DNA from: Lentzea xinjiangensis
GTDB taxonomy: Bacteria > Actinomycetota > Actinomycetes > Mycobacteriales > Pseudonocardiaceae
Assembly (NCBI RefSeq): GCF_900110955.1
Contig: NZ_FOFR01000006.1
Span: 290,545 to 354,544, forward strand
Direction: 5' to 3'
Length of the DNA: 64,000 nt
The notes beneath the pieces are model-generated. The model saw only the letters and a list, made by a program, of their open reading frames with translations, was not told the origin of the DNA and ran no database searches. Numbering within the stretch: position 1 is the first letter of the stretch; each line of letters opens with the position of its first letter. A program made the position numbers and the translations under genes. Below, piece by piece: positions 6,106 through 15,513 of this stretch.

Positions 6106-8190
6106 ATGAGCAACCCCGTCCACACGCAGACCGCGGTCGCCGCGGACGCGGCGCACTGGGACGTCGGCGGCCACCGGATCTGGGAGAGCACGGATCCGGG
6201 TGTGCTGCTCCACCACCGCACCGGGTTGCGGTTCGCCGCCGATTCCGCCGGCCGGCCGATCGCCACCGTTACGCGTCACCTCGACTGGACCGGCGAGGGT
6301 TACGAGACGACCGGGGGAGCCGCGACGTTCGAGTTCCTCGGGGCGGACAGCGAAGACATGGCAGCGGTGCTCTCGCTGCAGGACACGTGGACGCGCGCCG
6401 TGCGGGCAGGTGGCTACCGCGGTCCGGATCCGCGCTACCGGCCGCTACCGGTGCGCGACGCCGTTCTGTCGGCCGAGCTCGACGCCGCGGACGCCACGCT
6501 CCCAGGGCCGCCCGGCGGCACCACGTTGCAGGTCGGCCTCACCGCCGCGGGGGCGGACGCGTGGGCGGCGGCGGTCACCGGACGACGTCCCGTCGCCGGC
6601 ACGATCAGGTTGAGCTGCTCGTACCCGAGGCTGATGCCGCCGGCGACGGCCGTCGTCCGGTTGCACGGCCGGAAGGTCTACAACGGACTATCCGCGTCGC
6701 TGGACCGGGCGGCGGACGGTGAGCTGTCCGGCACCGCGGCGGAGATCCGCGCCGCGTGGGCGGGCCTGGTGCGCGGCGGGGCGGTCGAGGTGACCTTCAG
6801 CGGAGCGCCGGCGGGGGAGCTGGTCGCCGTCCGGGACGGCCTCGTCGACCAGATCAGGGAGAACCTGTTCGACCTGATGTTCGCGGTGCGTCCCGGTGCG
6901 ACGACCGGGCCACCGGTCCACGTGCTGCGGTGGAAGCGGGCCGCCGACGTGCCGGACCTGCCGTTGACCGTCACGGTCGGCGGGTTGACGTGGCTCACCA
7001 CCACCCTGGAGGCGAGCGTCGCCGAACTGCTGGCACGTCTGGACTCCGGCGTGGTCCACGACGTGCGCTCCGCGGTGTCGGTTCCCGTGACGGTCGACGT
7101 CGCCCCGTGCGACCTCGTCGCGTCCGTGGTGGTGTCACTGGACTTCGGTGACCTCCGGCCACCGGAGGTGCACACCTTCGACAAGGCGGGTGGCACCCGC
7201 AGGGTGACGGTGACGACCGAGCACCCCGGGCAGTTCAGCGTCGGGTACCGGGCGCAGCTCGTCTTCAGCCCTCCGCGGCTTCCGGTCGTGCCGGTGCGCG
7301 GGAGCACCTCACCCGGCGACCCGCACGTCCTGCTGCGGCCGGAACGGTGGCTGGCGCGGCAGGAGTTCCTCCTGGTCGTGTCCGAGGACGGCCGGGCGGG
7401 CACCTGGCAGGAGTCGGACACGATGACGGTGAGCACCAGGTGCGGGGGTGCTGTCCGGTCGGCCGCCGTGACACCCGGCCTGCCGGTGACGATCACCCAC
7501 GCGGTCGTGGACGATCGGCCCGCCCAGTGCGCGCTGACCGTGGCCGGTTCTGTCGGCGGCGTGCTCGTCCAGGGCACCCGCGAGTGCCGGGTGGACGGTG
7601 GGACCGTGCTCATCCTGGTGGAGAACGGTGCGTTGCGGATCATCACCGCCGACGACCCGTTCGACGGGCCGCGCGGCGAACCGGTGGTGCGGCGGGAGAT
7701 CCCGCCGGACGCCGAGGCCGGGCGGGGGATCGCGGTGACCTCGCCCGTGGCGCTCGTGCCGCAGCCCACCACCGTGTCGGGCTGGGCGGCGGCCATCGCG
7801 ATGGTGGCCGGTGCCCGCGAGCGGAAGCCGATCACGGCCGCGCAGGTGGCCGGTGACGCCGGGATGGACCTCGACACCCCGTACGAGTGGCCCAGGATCC
7901 GGGAGGCGGCCGGCGCGTGGCGGCTGGCCGAGGAACTGGTCGCGGGCCTGTCACCGCGGGACTGGGCGGCGCTGCTGCTGGACTGGGGCCCCATCTGGGT
8001 CGTCCGGCCGGACTCGCCGCACCGCGGCGTCGTCGTCAGCGGCATCACCGGCGACGGCACGCCCGAGGGCACTTCGGTGCGGGTCAACGACCCGTGGCCA
8101 CCGGCCACCGGCGCCGTCGCGCACGTCACCTTCATCCGGTTCGACCGCGAGTTCGGCGCCGGCGCCCGGACCGCGCTGGTGCACGGCTGA
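6106..8190 (+). CDS. large beta-rich protein with C-terminal papain-like domain lacking its Cys
   Basis: 694 residues, no signal peptide. Residues about 1-530 are beta-rich and homologous to the products of the genes at 8224 and 13916. Shared landmarks are a LTxxGAxxW segment, IRLSCSYPRLMPPATAVVRL, AEIRAAWAGLVRGGAVEVTF, GGTRRVTV and FSPPRLPVV at residue 387. Residues about 550-690 look like a C39/papain-like peptidase domain: PQPTTVSGWAAAIAMV, a His at residue 639 in PHRGVVVSG, and an Asp in VNDPWP. The catalytic Cys normally just before WAAA is Gly559, so the domain should be inactive as a cysteine protease. It starts four bases after the preceding stop. Function is unknown; a scaffold or inhibitor/partner of the cluster subtilase is one possibility. 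Confidence 0.6.
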   Translation: MSNPVHTQTAVAADAAHWDVGGHRIWESTDPGVLLHHRTGLRFAADSAGRPIATVTRHLDWTGEGYETTGGAATFEFLGADSEDMAAVLSLQDTWTRAVRAGGYRGPDPRYRPLPVRDAVLSAELDAADATLPGPPGGTTLQVGLTAAGADAWAAAVTGRRPVAGTIRLSCSYPRLMPPATAVVRLHGRKVYNGLSASLDRAADGELSGTAAEIRAAWAGLVRGGAVEVTFSGAPAGELVAVRDGLVDQIRENLFDLMFAVRPGATTGPPVHVLRWKRAADVPDLPLTVTVGGLTWLTTTLEASVAELLARLDSGVVHDVRSAVSVPVTVDVAPCDLVASVVVSLDFGDLRPPEVHTFDKAGGTRRVTVTTEHPGQFSVGYRAQLVFSPPRLPVVPVRGSTSPGDPHVLLRPERWLARQEFLLVVSEDGRAGTWQESDTMTVSTRCGGAVRSAAVTPGLPVTITHAVVDDRPAQCALTVAGSVGGVLVQGTRECRVDGGTVLILVENGALRIITADDPFDGPRGEPVVRREIPPDAEAGRGIAVTSPVALVPQPTTVSGWAAAIAMVAGARERKPITAAQVAGDAGMDLDTPYEWPRIREAAGAWRLAEELVAGLSPRDWAALLLDWGPIWVVRPDSPHRGVVVSGITGDGTPEGTSVRVNDPWPPATGAVAHVTFIRFDREFGAGARTALVHG

Positions 8191-8223
8191 CCGCCAGGCA
8201 CCCGACAACGAGGAGAAACGATC

Positions 8224-10317
8224 ATGTCAACATTTCTCACCGAGGGCGTGCCGGTCAGCCTGTCCGGGGCGCTCGGCTCCGCGGGCAACTACACGCTCTT
8301 CAACTGCGACCAGCCCAACCTCGTGCTCTACGTCGCCCGGCAGCCGCGGCTGGTGCTGGACGACCGGGGCAAGCCGGGAGTCGCGGTCACGACCTACACG
8401 ACGCAGCAGCCCGACGGCAGCATCAAGATCGCCAGCGGTGCGGCGACCATCGCCGTCAACACCACGCCGTCCATGGACGCGGCGACGATCGACCAGGCCA
8501 AGGCGCTCGTCGCGGCCCAGGGCGTCGCCGATCCCGCCCTGGTCCGGTTCCACCCGCTCACCACCCAGAAGGGCAAGGCGAGGCTCAACCTGCCGACCGT
8601 GGCCGGCGCCGCGGACCAGGCGCACAACGAGCGAGACGTCGGGACTCCCGGCGGATCGCTGTCGTTCCTGGCGAACCTCACGGAGGTCGGCGCGCTGGAG
8701 TGGGCGCAGGGCATCCGCACCGGCAGCGGGATCAACGGTGACATCACCATCAGCTACGAGTACCTGCGCCGGATGCCGGACATCGGCGCCGAGGTGCGCG
8801 TGCACGGGCGCCGCATGTTCGAGCACCTCTCGGCCGCGCTCGACGTGAGCTACAACGGGTTCTTCTACGGCGGCAGTGCCAAGCTCGAGGCCGCGTGGGA
8901 CGAGATGACCCGCACCGGCGCCGTCGAGGTCGTGTTCTTCAACCAGGGCCTGCCGCCCGACCTGGAGGCCCTGCGCCAGGAGATGGTCAAGACGTTCTCC
9001 CAGCAGGCGCAGAAGATCCTGTTCGAGCAGATCTTCGCCCCGATGCCGCAGGTGGCGCCGGCCCACGCCGAGCACGGCGGCGGGTTCTTCGGCGGCGCGA
9101 ACTTCGCGCTCAAGTGGCAGCAGCAGTCCGACTCGATCGACTTCACCCAGCGCATCGAGTTCCGGGGCACCACCTGGCTCAACCAGAGCATGGACATCTC
9201 GCTGGCCGCGCTGTTCAGCGGTCTCGACCCGGCCTGCCTCACCAACGTGCCCGCCCAGCAGGCGTTCGACTCCGTGGTCCTGGTCGACGCGGACGAGCAG
9301 CTCGAGAGCGCCTCGGTGTCGCTGAGCTACAGCGAGGGCTCCATCCCCAGGGCGCCGGTGTTCGGCAAGGAGGGCGGCACCGAGCGCTACACCGTGGTCA
9401 GCACCAGGCCCACCGACGTCGTCGTCAACTGCGTCACCCAGCTCAACTTCACGACGCCCAGGTGGCCGATCGTCAAGGACGTGCAGAAGCGGACCGTCGG
9501 CGAGGGCGGCGACCAGATGGTGATCAAGGCTTCGGCGTCGGTCGGCCGCACCGAGATCTACCTGTTCGTCACCGAGAACGATCGGATCGTCCTCAACCCG
9601 GCCACGCCCGCCGAGGACTTCCTCGTCCTCAACGTCAGCTACGAGGGGCCGCACCTGAGCGCGCCCCTGCGCGACTCGGCTCGTCTCGACACCGCGACCC
9701 CGGTGACCTTCGCCTACCCGCTCGACCTGCAGGGCAGGCAGGGCGTCGCGAAGTTCAGCGCGTTCGGGCAGATCGGCGGCCGCATCCGGCGGGCACCGGA
9801 GACGGTGATCCCGCCGGTCGACACCGCGGTGTTCATCCTCGCCGACCTGACGACGGGCACCGTCCGCCTGGTCACGAGCGAGACCCAGCTACCGGAGGCC
9901 GGCGGTGTCGCGGCCGCCCTCGTGCGCGGTCAGGCGCGGCCGGTCGTCGTGGACCTCACGCCCCGGCGGCCGGACCAGGAGACGAGACCGCACCGGCCCA
10001 AGCCGCTGCCCGCGCGGCGGCCGGAGGGCGCGAAGCGGCCACAACCGGAGAAGCCTCGGCCGGAGAAGGAGCGCCCGGCCGGTCCCACGCCTCCCGGCCG
10101 TCCCGGCGAGGTGGTGCGGGGCTGGACGATCGGGGTCGAGTACGGCCGCGACGGCACGTCGCTGTGGGTGCGGCTGGCCGACGGCTCGTCCCGGCAGGTG
10201 CGGCTGCGCCCGTCCGACGACTGGAGCGCGTTCGAGAAGGAGAGCCGCGACGTCGAGGTCCGCCTCGACGCGAGTGGCGAGTACGTCGAGACCATCCGGA
10301 CCACGCTCACCGTCTGA
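8224..10317 (+). CDS. large beta-rich protein with Pro/Arg linker and C-terminal beta domain
   Basis: 697 residues with no signal peptide, behind a GAGGAGAAA ribosome binding site. Residues 1-560 are paralogous to the neighbours at 6106 and 13916: NLTEVGALEWAQ, ISYEYLRRMPDIGAEVRVHG, AWDEMTRTGAVEVVFF, GGTERYTVV, FTTPRWPIV at residue 409, and a closing AVFILADLTTGTVRLVT. A linker at about 580-630 is very rich in Pro, Arg and Lys. The last 65 residues form a separate small domain (VRGWTIGVEYGRDGTSLWVRLADGSSRQVRL). I do not recognise the family, and its repeated presence in one operon suggests subunits of a common assembly. Confidence 0.6.
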   Translation: MSTFLTEGVPVSLSGALGSAGNYTLFNCDQPNLVLYVARQPRLVLDDRGKPGVAVTTYTTQQPDGSIKIASGAATIAVNTTPSMDAATIDQAKALVAAQGVADPALVRFHPLTTQKGKARLNLPTVAGAADQAHNERDVGTPGGSLSFLANLTEVGALEWAQGIRTGSGINGDITISYEYLRRMPDIGAEVRVHGRRMFEHLSAALDVSYNGFFYGGSAKLEAAWDEMTRTGAVEVVFFNQGLPPDLEALRQEMVKTFSQQAQKILFEQIFAPMPQVAPAHAEHGGGFFGGANFALKWQQQSDSIDFTQRIEFRGTTWLNQSMDISLAALFSGLDPACLTNVPAQQAFDSVVLVDADEQLESASVSLSYSEGSIPRAPVFGKEGGTERYTVVSTRPTDVVVNCVTQLNFTTPRWPIVKDVQKRTVGEGGDQMVIKASASVGRTEIYLFVTENDRIVLNPATPAEDFLVLNVSYEGPHLSAPLRDSARLDTATPVTFAYPLDLQGRQGVAKFSAFGQIGGRIRRAPETVIPPVDTAVFILADLTTGTVRLVTSETQLPEAGGVAAALVRGQARPVVVDLTPRRPDQETRPHRPKPLPARRPEGAKRPQPEKPRPEKERPAGPTPPGRPGEVVRGWTIGVEYGRDGTSLWVRLADGSSRQVRLRPSDDWSAFEKESRDVEVRLDASGEYVETIRTTLTV

Positions 10318-10343
10318 TCCGGCCAGCCCGGGAGGAGGGCGCC

Positions 10344-13300
10344 ATGCCGCACACCTATCTGGTGCCTGCACACGCACGGCCGGTTTCCCCGCAGCCCGGC
10401 GAACGGCTCGTGCACTCCTACGGCGACGGCGCCGCGGTGGTCGAAGCGACCACCGCGGCGGAGCGGCCGGAGGACGCGGGTGCCGTCGTCGCGACGGCCG
10501 GTCTGCGCTTGCCGCCCAGGGCGAACCGGACGGCGGTCTCGGCCGCGCGCCGGTCCATCCGGCAGGCGCTGGGCCGCCCCGTGCGGGAGGACGAGCCCGA
10601 TGTCGCCGCGTACGTCGAGTTCATCGCTCCGCCGGATCCGCGGTGGCTCGCCGATGTGCGCGGCAGCGGCGTCGTCGTGCTCGGCTACCAGCCGGAGAAC
10701 AGCTACCTCGTGCGGGGGCGGCGCGCCGACCTCGCGGCGCTGCCCGGCGCGGTGCGCACCAGCGAGGGCGAGCCGGCGATCCGGTCGGTCACCGAGCTGA
10801 CCGGGGCGCTCAAGACCGCCCCGCCTGTTCTCGCCGAGGCGGGGGAGGACGCGGTCGTGGTGCTGGCCGCGACGCCGGGGGAACGCGCGCGGGTGGTCGC
10901 CGCGCTGCGCGCCGTCGCCGAGCCGGTGCCCGGCGCGGGCAACGACGTGCTGGACGAGCACCGGCTGCGGGTGCGCGTCCGCCTGGGCGCGGAAGGCCTG
11001 GAGGCGCTCCTCGCCCTGCCGCTCGTGCTGTCGGTGGAGCCGTTCGGCGACGCGCGGCCCGAGGACGAGGTCGCCGCCCTCGTCGTCGCGGGCCAGCTCG
11101 ACCTCGCCGGGCGGCCGCGGGGTTCCTACGACGCGTGGCTCGCCGCACACCACGTCGACGGCGCGGGGGCGGTGATCGGCATCGTCGACGGTGGTGTCGA
11201 CGTGGACCACCCCGCGTTCGCCGGACGGGCGGAAGACCTCGCCGGCGGCCGCAAGGACTGGCACGCCACGATGGTCGCCGGTCACGCGGCGGGGGCGTAC
11301 CGCGCCGAACGCGACGCCTCGGGGTTCGTCTACGGGCTCGGCACGGCGCCGGCGGCGACGGTGCTGTCGCAGGACTTCAGCCGGGCCGGCCGCGAGCTGT
11401 GCGGCGAGACCGCCGCCAGGGCGGGCCGGTCGATCGCGATCCAGAACAACTCCTGGGGCCGCAGGCTGGTGCACCCGATGGACTACGGCTCGGAAGAAGC
11501 CCTCTACGACGCGATGGTCCGCTCGGCCGACGGGGTTCCGCTGACCGTGTGCTTCTCGTCCGGCAACAGCGGCACGGCCGGACTGACCCGGCCCAAAGGC
11601 GCGAAGAACGTGATCGTCACGGGCAACTCCGAGAACTACCGGCCCGAGGCCGGCGGCGCGGACAGCGACGACGTCCGCGACCTCTACACCGGCTCGCACC
11701 CGTCGAGCCACGGCAACTGCGGCGACGGGCGGATCCGGCCGCACGTCGTCGCTCCCGGCGAGTGGACCGCGTCCGCGGCGCACGGCGTGTTCCCCGGCGA
11801 GGTCGACTACGTCAGCGACCTGATCACCTGGGGTGGCGGGTCGTCGGGTGCCAGCCCGAAGACAGCGGGAGCGTGCGCGCTGCTGGCCCAGTGGTGGCGG
11901 CGCTGGCACGGCGGGGTGAACCCGTCGCCCGCGATGCTGCGCGCCCTCGTGGTGAACGGCGCCGAGCCGATCGACGCCGGCGGCCCGATCCCGAACAGCC
12001 AGCAGGGCTGGGGCCGGCTGTCGCTGCGCGACCTGCTCGACCCCGCCGTGGCGCGCATCGCGCTCGACCAGGCCGACCTCCTGACCGGGCAAGGGGAAAC
12101 GCGGCGTTTCCCGGTTCGCGTCGTCGACCCGAGACGGCCGGTGAAGATCACGCTCGCCTGGACGGACCCGCCGGGGGCGGTCGGCAGCGGCACCGCCACG
12201 GCGAGCCCGGTCGTGAACCGGCTGGCGTTGCGGGTGCGGGACGGCGGGCGGACGTGGCGGGGCGGCGCCGACCGGTTCCGCGGCGGCTGGACGGCGGAGG
12301 ACGGCCAGCTCACCGGCACCGTCCTGCGCGAAGAGGGGGCGGACAACCTGCAGTGCGTCCACCTGCCCGCGGGACAGGCCCGCTCGCTCGAGGTCTCGGT
12401 GACCGCGCTGAGGCTCACCACCGACGCCCTCACCGGTGGGTTCGACCTGCCCCGGCAGGACTTCGCGCTGGTGATCACCAACGCGGAGGCCGACCACGGC
12501 GCGGCCGGGACGACCGTGGTCGCCGGAATCGCGAGCGGCGTCCCCGTCCCCGAGCCCACGCCCGACGAGGCGGCGTGGTGGGCGGAGAACTCGTCGGCGG
12601 AACCGGAGCCCGCCGCGGGACAGGAGTCGTGGCACGAGTCCGCGCGCACGTCCGGGAGCGTGCTGGAGGCGGCCGGGTCGCGGTTGCGCCTCGTGACCGG
12701 GGCGACGGGGCTGGCCGGTGTCGCCGCGGCCGTCCGGGACGGCCTCGCGGGCACCGGCGAGGTGGCGCTGCTCGCCGTGCCGGGCGGTACACCGGTCACC
12801 GCGTCCGGGGTGGACTCGCTGCGGGCCCTCGCCGGGCAGGCCGACGTGCGCGTGGTGTCCGACGACGCCGGCCTGCTGGCCCGGCTCGCCGGCGCCGTCG
12901 GCGCCTCCTCCCGCGTCCGCTACCGCCTCGCCGACCGTGCGGACGCGCTGGGCGAGGCGGTGCGCGACACCGCGGTGGAGTCGGCGGGGATGCAGCGGAT
13001 CGTCCTCAGCGGGGCGCCGGCCGGCGACGGTGTGGCGGTCAGCTTCGGCGTCGTCGCGGCGGACGGCACGCTGGTCGTGGTCTTCCCCGCGCGGACCACC
13101 GCGATCTCCGTGCGGCAGCCGGGGCACCCGGACGCCGCGCCGGGGCCGGGCACTCGGGTGGTGGAGCACGCCGGCCGCACCGAGCTCGTCGTGGAACGCG
13201 CGGGCGAGACCCCCGGCACCTGGACGGTGAGGGCGTCCTCCGCCGAGCCGATGCCGGCCGGTGCCGTGCGCGCGTGGGTGTGCGGTGGCGTGGACCTGCT

Positions 13301-13919
13301 GGTCGAGGCGCCGGAGGTGGCACAGGGGAAGCGGCTGCTGCGGGTCGCCGCGCCCGGATCCTCGCTGAGGCAGGTTTCGCTGCCGCGCACCAGGCTCGCG
13401 AGAACACCGGAGCCCGACGCGGAGACCGATCGCCCGCTCGTGCTGCGCGTGCGGCCGTCGCGGGTGCACCGCGCTCCGGACGAGGGTGACCCGGAAACCG
13501 CGGCGCGCGGCACGCCGGTACCCGCGCTCGGCCACGTCGTCGACGTGCCGGCTGACGAGTCCGCCGTGCTCGACGTGCCGTTCGAGGTCATCGGTGTGGA
13601 CGGCGACGGCGCCGCGTTCGCCCGGCGGACCCGCGCCGGTGTGGTGGTGATCGGCCACGCGCAGGACCCGCCGCAGGACCCGCTGGTGCGGGTGAGCGCG
13701 CGCATCGCCGAGGTGCGCTACCGCGGCGGAACCGTCACCGGCGTCCGGGTCACCGGCCGCGGCCGCGGCCGCGAGCTGGTGGTGCGCTGCGAACGCCTCG
13801 GCGCCGCCATCGCCGCGATGGACACCAGCCGGGTGGTGGTGCTCGGAGTGCGCGGCGCCGACCTGGAGTGGGTGTACCTGCCGTTGTCCGCCAGCTCGCC
13901 GAAGGAGCAGCAGTCATGA
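10344..13919 (+). CDS. subtilisin-like serine protease (S8) with long C-terminal extension, no signal peptide
   Basis: 1191 residues from the ATG at 10344, which sits five bases behind a GGAGGAGGG site. Residues about 40-240 may be a propeptide-like region (VAAYVEFIAPPDPRWLADVRGSGVVVLGYQ). The catalytic domain has Asp282 in IVDGGVDVDHP, His307 in WHATMVAGH, the oxyanion region SSGNSGTAG and Ser501 in GGGSSGASPKTAG. The triad is intact though the flanking residues are divergent. A beta-sandwich domain follows (about 570-720). A roughly 470-residue tail has no recognised domain. No export signal is visible, unlike typical secreted subtilases, so it may act inside the cell or be released by another route. 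Its stop overlaps the next start (ATGA). Confidence 0.85.
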   Translation: MPHTYLVPAHARPVSPQPGERLVHSYGDGAAVVEATTAAERPEDAGAVVATAGLRLPPRANRTAVSAARRSIRQALGRPVREDEPDVAAYVEFIAPPDPRWLADVRGSGVVVLGYQPENSYLVRGRRADLAALPGAVRTSEGEPAIRSVTELTGALKTAPPVLAEAGEDAVVVLAATPGERARVVAALRAVAEPVPGAGNDVLDEHRLRVRVRLGAEGLEALLALPLVLSVEPFGDARPEDEVAALVVAGQLDLAGRPRGSYDAWLAAHHVDGAGAVIGIVDGGVDVDHPAFAGRAEDLAGGRKDWHATMVAGHAAGAYRAERDASGFVYGLGTAPAATVLSQDFSRAGRELCGETAARAGRSIAIQNNSWGRRLVHPMDYGSEEALYDAMVRSADGVPLTVCFSSGNSGTAGLTRPKGAKNVIVTGNSENYRPEAGGADSDDVRDLYTGSHPSSHGNCGDGRIRPHVVAPGEWTASAAHGVFPGEVDYVSDLITWGGGSSGASPKTAGACALLAQWWRRWHGGVNPSPAMLRALVVNGAEPIDAGGPIPNSQQGWGRLSLRDLLDPAVARIALDQADLLTGQGETRRFPVRVVDPRRPVKITLAWTDPPGAVGSGTATASPVVNRLALRVRDGGRTWRGGADRFRGGWTAEDGQLTGTVLREEGADNLQCVHLPAGQARSLEVSVTALRLTTDALTGGFDLPRQDFALVITNAEADHGAAGTTVVAGIASGVPVPEPTPDEAAWWAENSSAEPEPAAGQESWHESARTSGSVLEAAGSRLRLVTGATGLAGVAAAVRDGLAGTGEVALLAVPGGTPVTASGVDSLRALAGQADVRVVSDDAGLLARLAGAVGASSRVRYRLADRADALGEAVRDTAVESAGMQRIVLSGAPAGDGVAVSFGVVAADGTLVVVFPARTTAISVRQPGHPDAAPGPGTRVVEHAGRTELVVERAGETPGTWTVRASSAEPMPAGAVRAWVCGGVDLLVEAPEVAQGKRLLRVAAPGSSLRQVSLPRTRLARTPEPDAETDRPLVLRVRPSRVHRAPDEGDPETAARGTPVPALGHVVDVPADESAVLDVPFEVIGVDGDGAAFARRTRAGVVVIGHAQDPPQDPLVRVSARIAEVRYRGGTVTGVRVTGRGRGRELVVRCERLGAAIAAMDTSRVVVLGVRGADLEWVYLPLSASSPKEQQS

Positions 13920-15382
13920 AGGAACGCGTTGTCGCCCAGGACGTGCTCGACGTCTACGCCATCGAGCAGCCGGAGCTGCCGCACCCGCCGGACGACTTCG
14001 GCGTCGTTCCCAAGTGGACGGTGGAGGAGGTTCCGCGGCGCCTGCTCAACCCGCTGTACCAGGACGTCGAGCCGGAGATCATCGACTTCCCGCCCGGCGA
14101 GGAAGGGCCGGGGTACCAGGTGTGCCCCGACGAGACGCTCGACATCCTCTGGTTCACCCCCACCACGCTCGCTCTCACCGACTTCGCCCTGACCGTGCGC
14201 CGCGAGGTGCGTCCCGACGGCGGCATCGCGACCACCGGCGGCTCCGCGGTGATCTCGGTGAGCGTCTACGTCGGCCAGCCGCTCGTGCAGCAGGTCGTCA
14301 GGGAGCGCTGGAAGTGGCAGGACCAGCTGCTGACGCCGGAAGCGGGCCGCGCCCCGCTCACCGTCCTGCCCGCGGTGCTGCACGGCCTCGTCGTGGACGT
14401 GGAGCTGCCGGCCGGGGTCGCCGCGGCCCCCGCGATCATCACCGCGTCCCCGCTGGCCGGGACCGCCACGATCGCCGTCGAGCTCACCGAGGCCGGGGTG
14501 CTGGCCTGGCGCACGGCGCTGGAGCAGGGCGCCGGTCGCACGATCGCGGGCACGATCCGCGCGTCCGCGTCGATCCCGACGGTCGATCCGGACAACTGGT
14601 ACCCCGGCGTGGACCACCACCGGCTCGACACCCCGCTCGGCTCCCTGCTCGCCGCCCGCGGACCCGCCGACATCCGCCAGATCGACCCGCAGCAGACCGT
14701 CTCGCCCACCGTCGTCCTGGTGGGCAGCCAGCTGGTCACCTCCTCCACGGTCACCCTGCGCCCCTCCGGTGGGCAGGCCCCGTCGTCGGCGGTGTTCGGC
14801 CCGGCCGGCGGGCGGATCACCACGGCGGTCGTGACGCAGGACCCGGACACCGTCGCCGTGGAGTGGCGCGCCGAGGTCGCGTTCACGCCCGCGCGCTGGC
14901 CGGTCGTCCCCGCCTCGGGGAGGCTCGACAGCGCGCACGGCTGGATCACCATGATCAAACCGGAGGCGTGGTGCGTCGGTTACGTGCTCGCGATCGTGCC
15001 CGTCGACCAGGCGGGACGGCCCGTGCCGGCGTCCACCCGCGCCGGCGACCGCGTGCAGGGCGTGCTGAACTTCACCGCGCCCTACGTCGCGGGCGGCCTG
15101 CTCTCCACCGCGTTCGACGCGGAGTACGGCCGGCCGGAGAGCCTGGTGCTGCCCCGCTACCCGGACCAGCCGTTCGGCGACCTGGTGCTCACGGTGTTCG
15201 CCACGTGCGGTGGCGTTCTGGGGCAGGCGTCGCGGCGGCTGGGCGAGGACGACGTCGTCGTGACCGCTCTCGCCCACCCGGACGGCGAGGTCGAGCTGCA
15301 CACCACTGCGGAGTCGCTGCCGGAGACCGCGTCGGGCCTGTCGAAGCTGCTCACGCGGCTCGGCGACCTCGCTCGCGGGTAG
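13916..15382 (+). CDS. beta-rich protein, third paralogue of the cluster
   Basis: 488 residues from the ATG at 13916, which overlaps the subtilase stop and has GAAGGAG eight bases upstream. It lacks a signal peptide. It shares the architecture of the proteins at 6106 and 8224: ELTEAGVLAWRTALEQG, TIAGTIRASASIP, a GPAGGRITTAVVT strand, FTPARWPVVP at residue 323, and a final beta segment (LVLTVFATCGGVLGQASR) followed by SLPE as in the 8224 product. It is shorter and has neither a protease-like domain nor the Pro/Arg linker. Translational coupling to the protease gene points to stoichiometric production and a physical partnership, which is an inference. Confidence 0.6.
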   Translation: MKERVVAQDVLDVYAIEQPELPHPPDDFGVVPKWTVEEVPRRLLNPLYQDVEPEIIDFPPGEEGPGYQVCPDETLDILWFTPTTLALTDFALTVRREVRPDGGIATTGGSAVISVSVYVGQPLVQQVVRERWKWQDQLLTPEAGRAPLTVLPAVLHGLVVDVELPAGVAAAPAIITASPLAGTATIAVELTEAGVLAWRTALEQGAGRTIAGTIRASASIPTVDPDNWYPGVDHHRLDTPLGSLLAARGPADIRQIDPQQTVSPTVVLVGSQLVTSSTVTLRPSGGQAPSSAVFGPAGGRITTAVVTQDPDTVAVEWRAEVAFTPARWPVVPASGRLDSAHGWITMIKPEAWCVGYVLAIVPVDQAGRPVPASTRAGDRVQGVLNFTAPYVAGGLLSTAFDAEYGRPESLVLPRYPDQPFGDLVLTVFATCGGVLGQASRRLGEDDVVVTALAHPDGEVELHTTAESLPETASGLSKLLTRLGDLARG

Positions 15383-15513
15383 CCGCGGGGGACGACCGGC
15401 GGCCAGGCTCCGCGGATCAGCCGCGGCGTTCTGTTCGGGTCCGCTCGACCGCGGCGCGAGTGTCACCTGCTGAAGTTGCGGGACTACTGACAGATGACCC
15501 GAATCGAGAAGCA

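Noticed and set aside
9930..13658. A 1242-codon open frame on the minus strand inside the subtilase gene
   Set aside because: It is antisense to a gene with clear catalytic motifs and has the His/Arg/Gly-rich composition of a shadow frame; no start site or motif supports it.
15410..15426. Terminator after the five-gene cluster (CCGCGG-ATCAG-CCGCGG)
   Set aside because: A six-base GC stem is expected by chance here; end of the transcript cannot be assigned from it.
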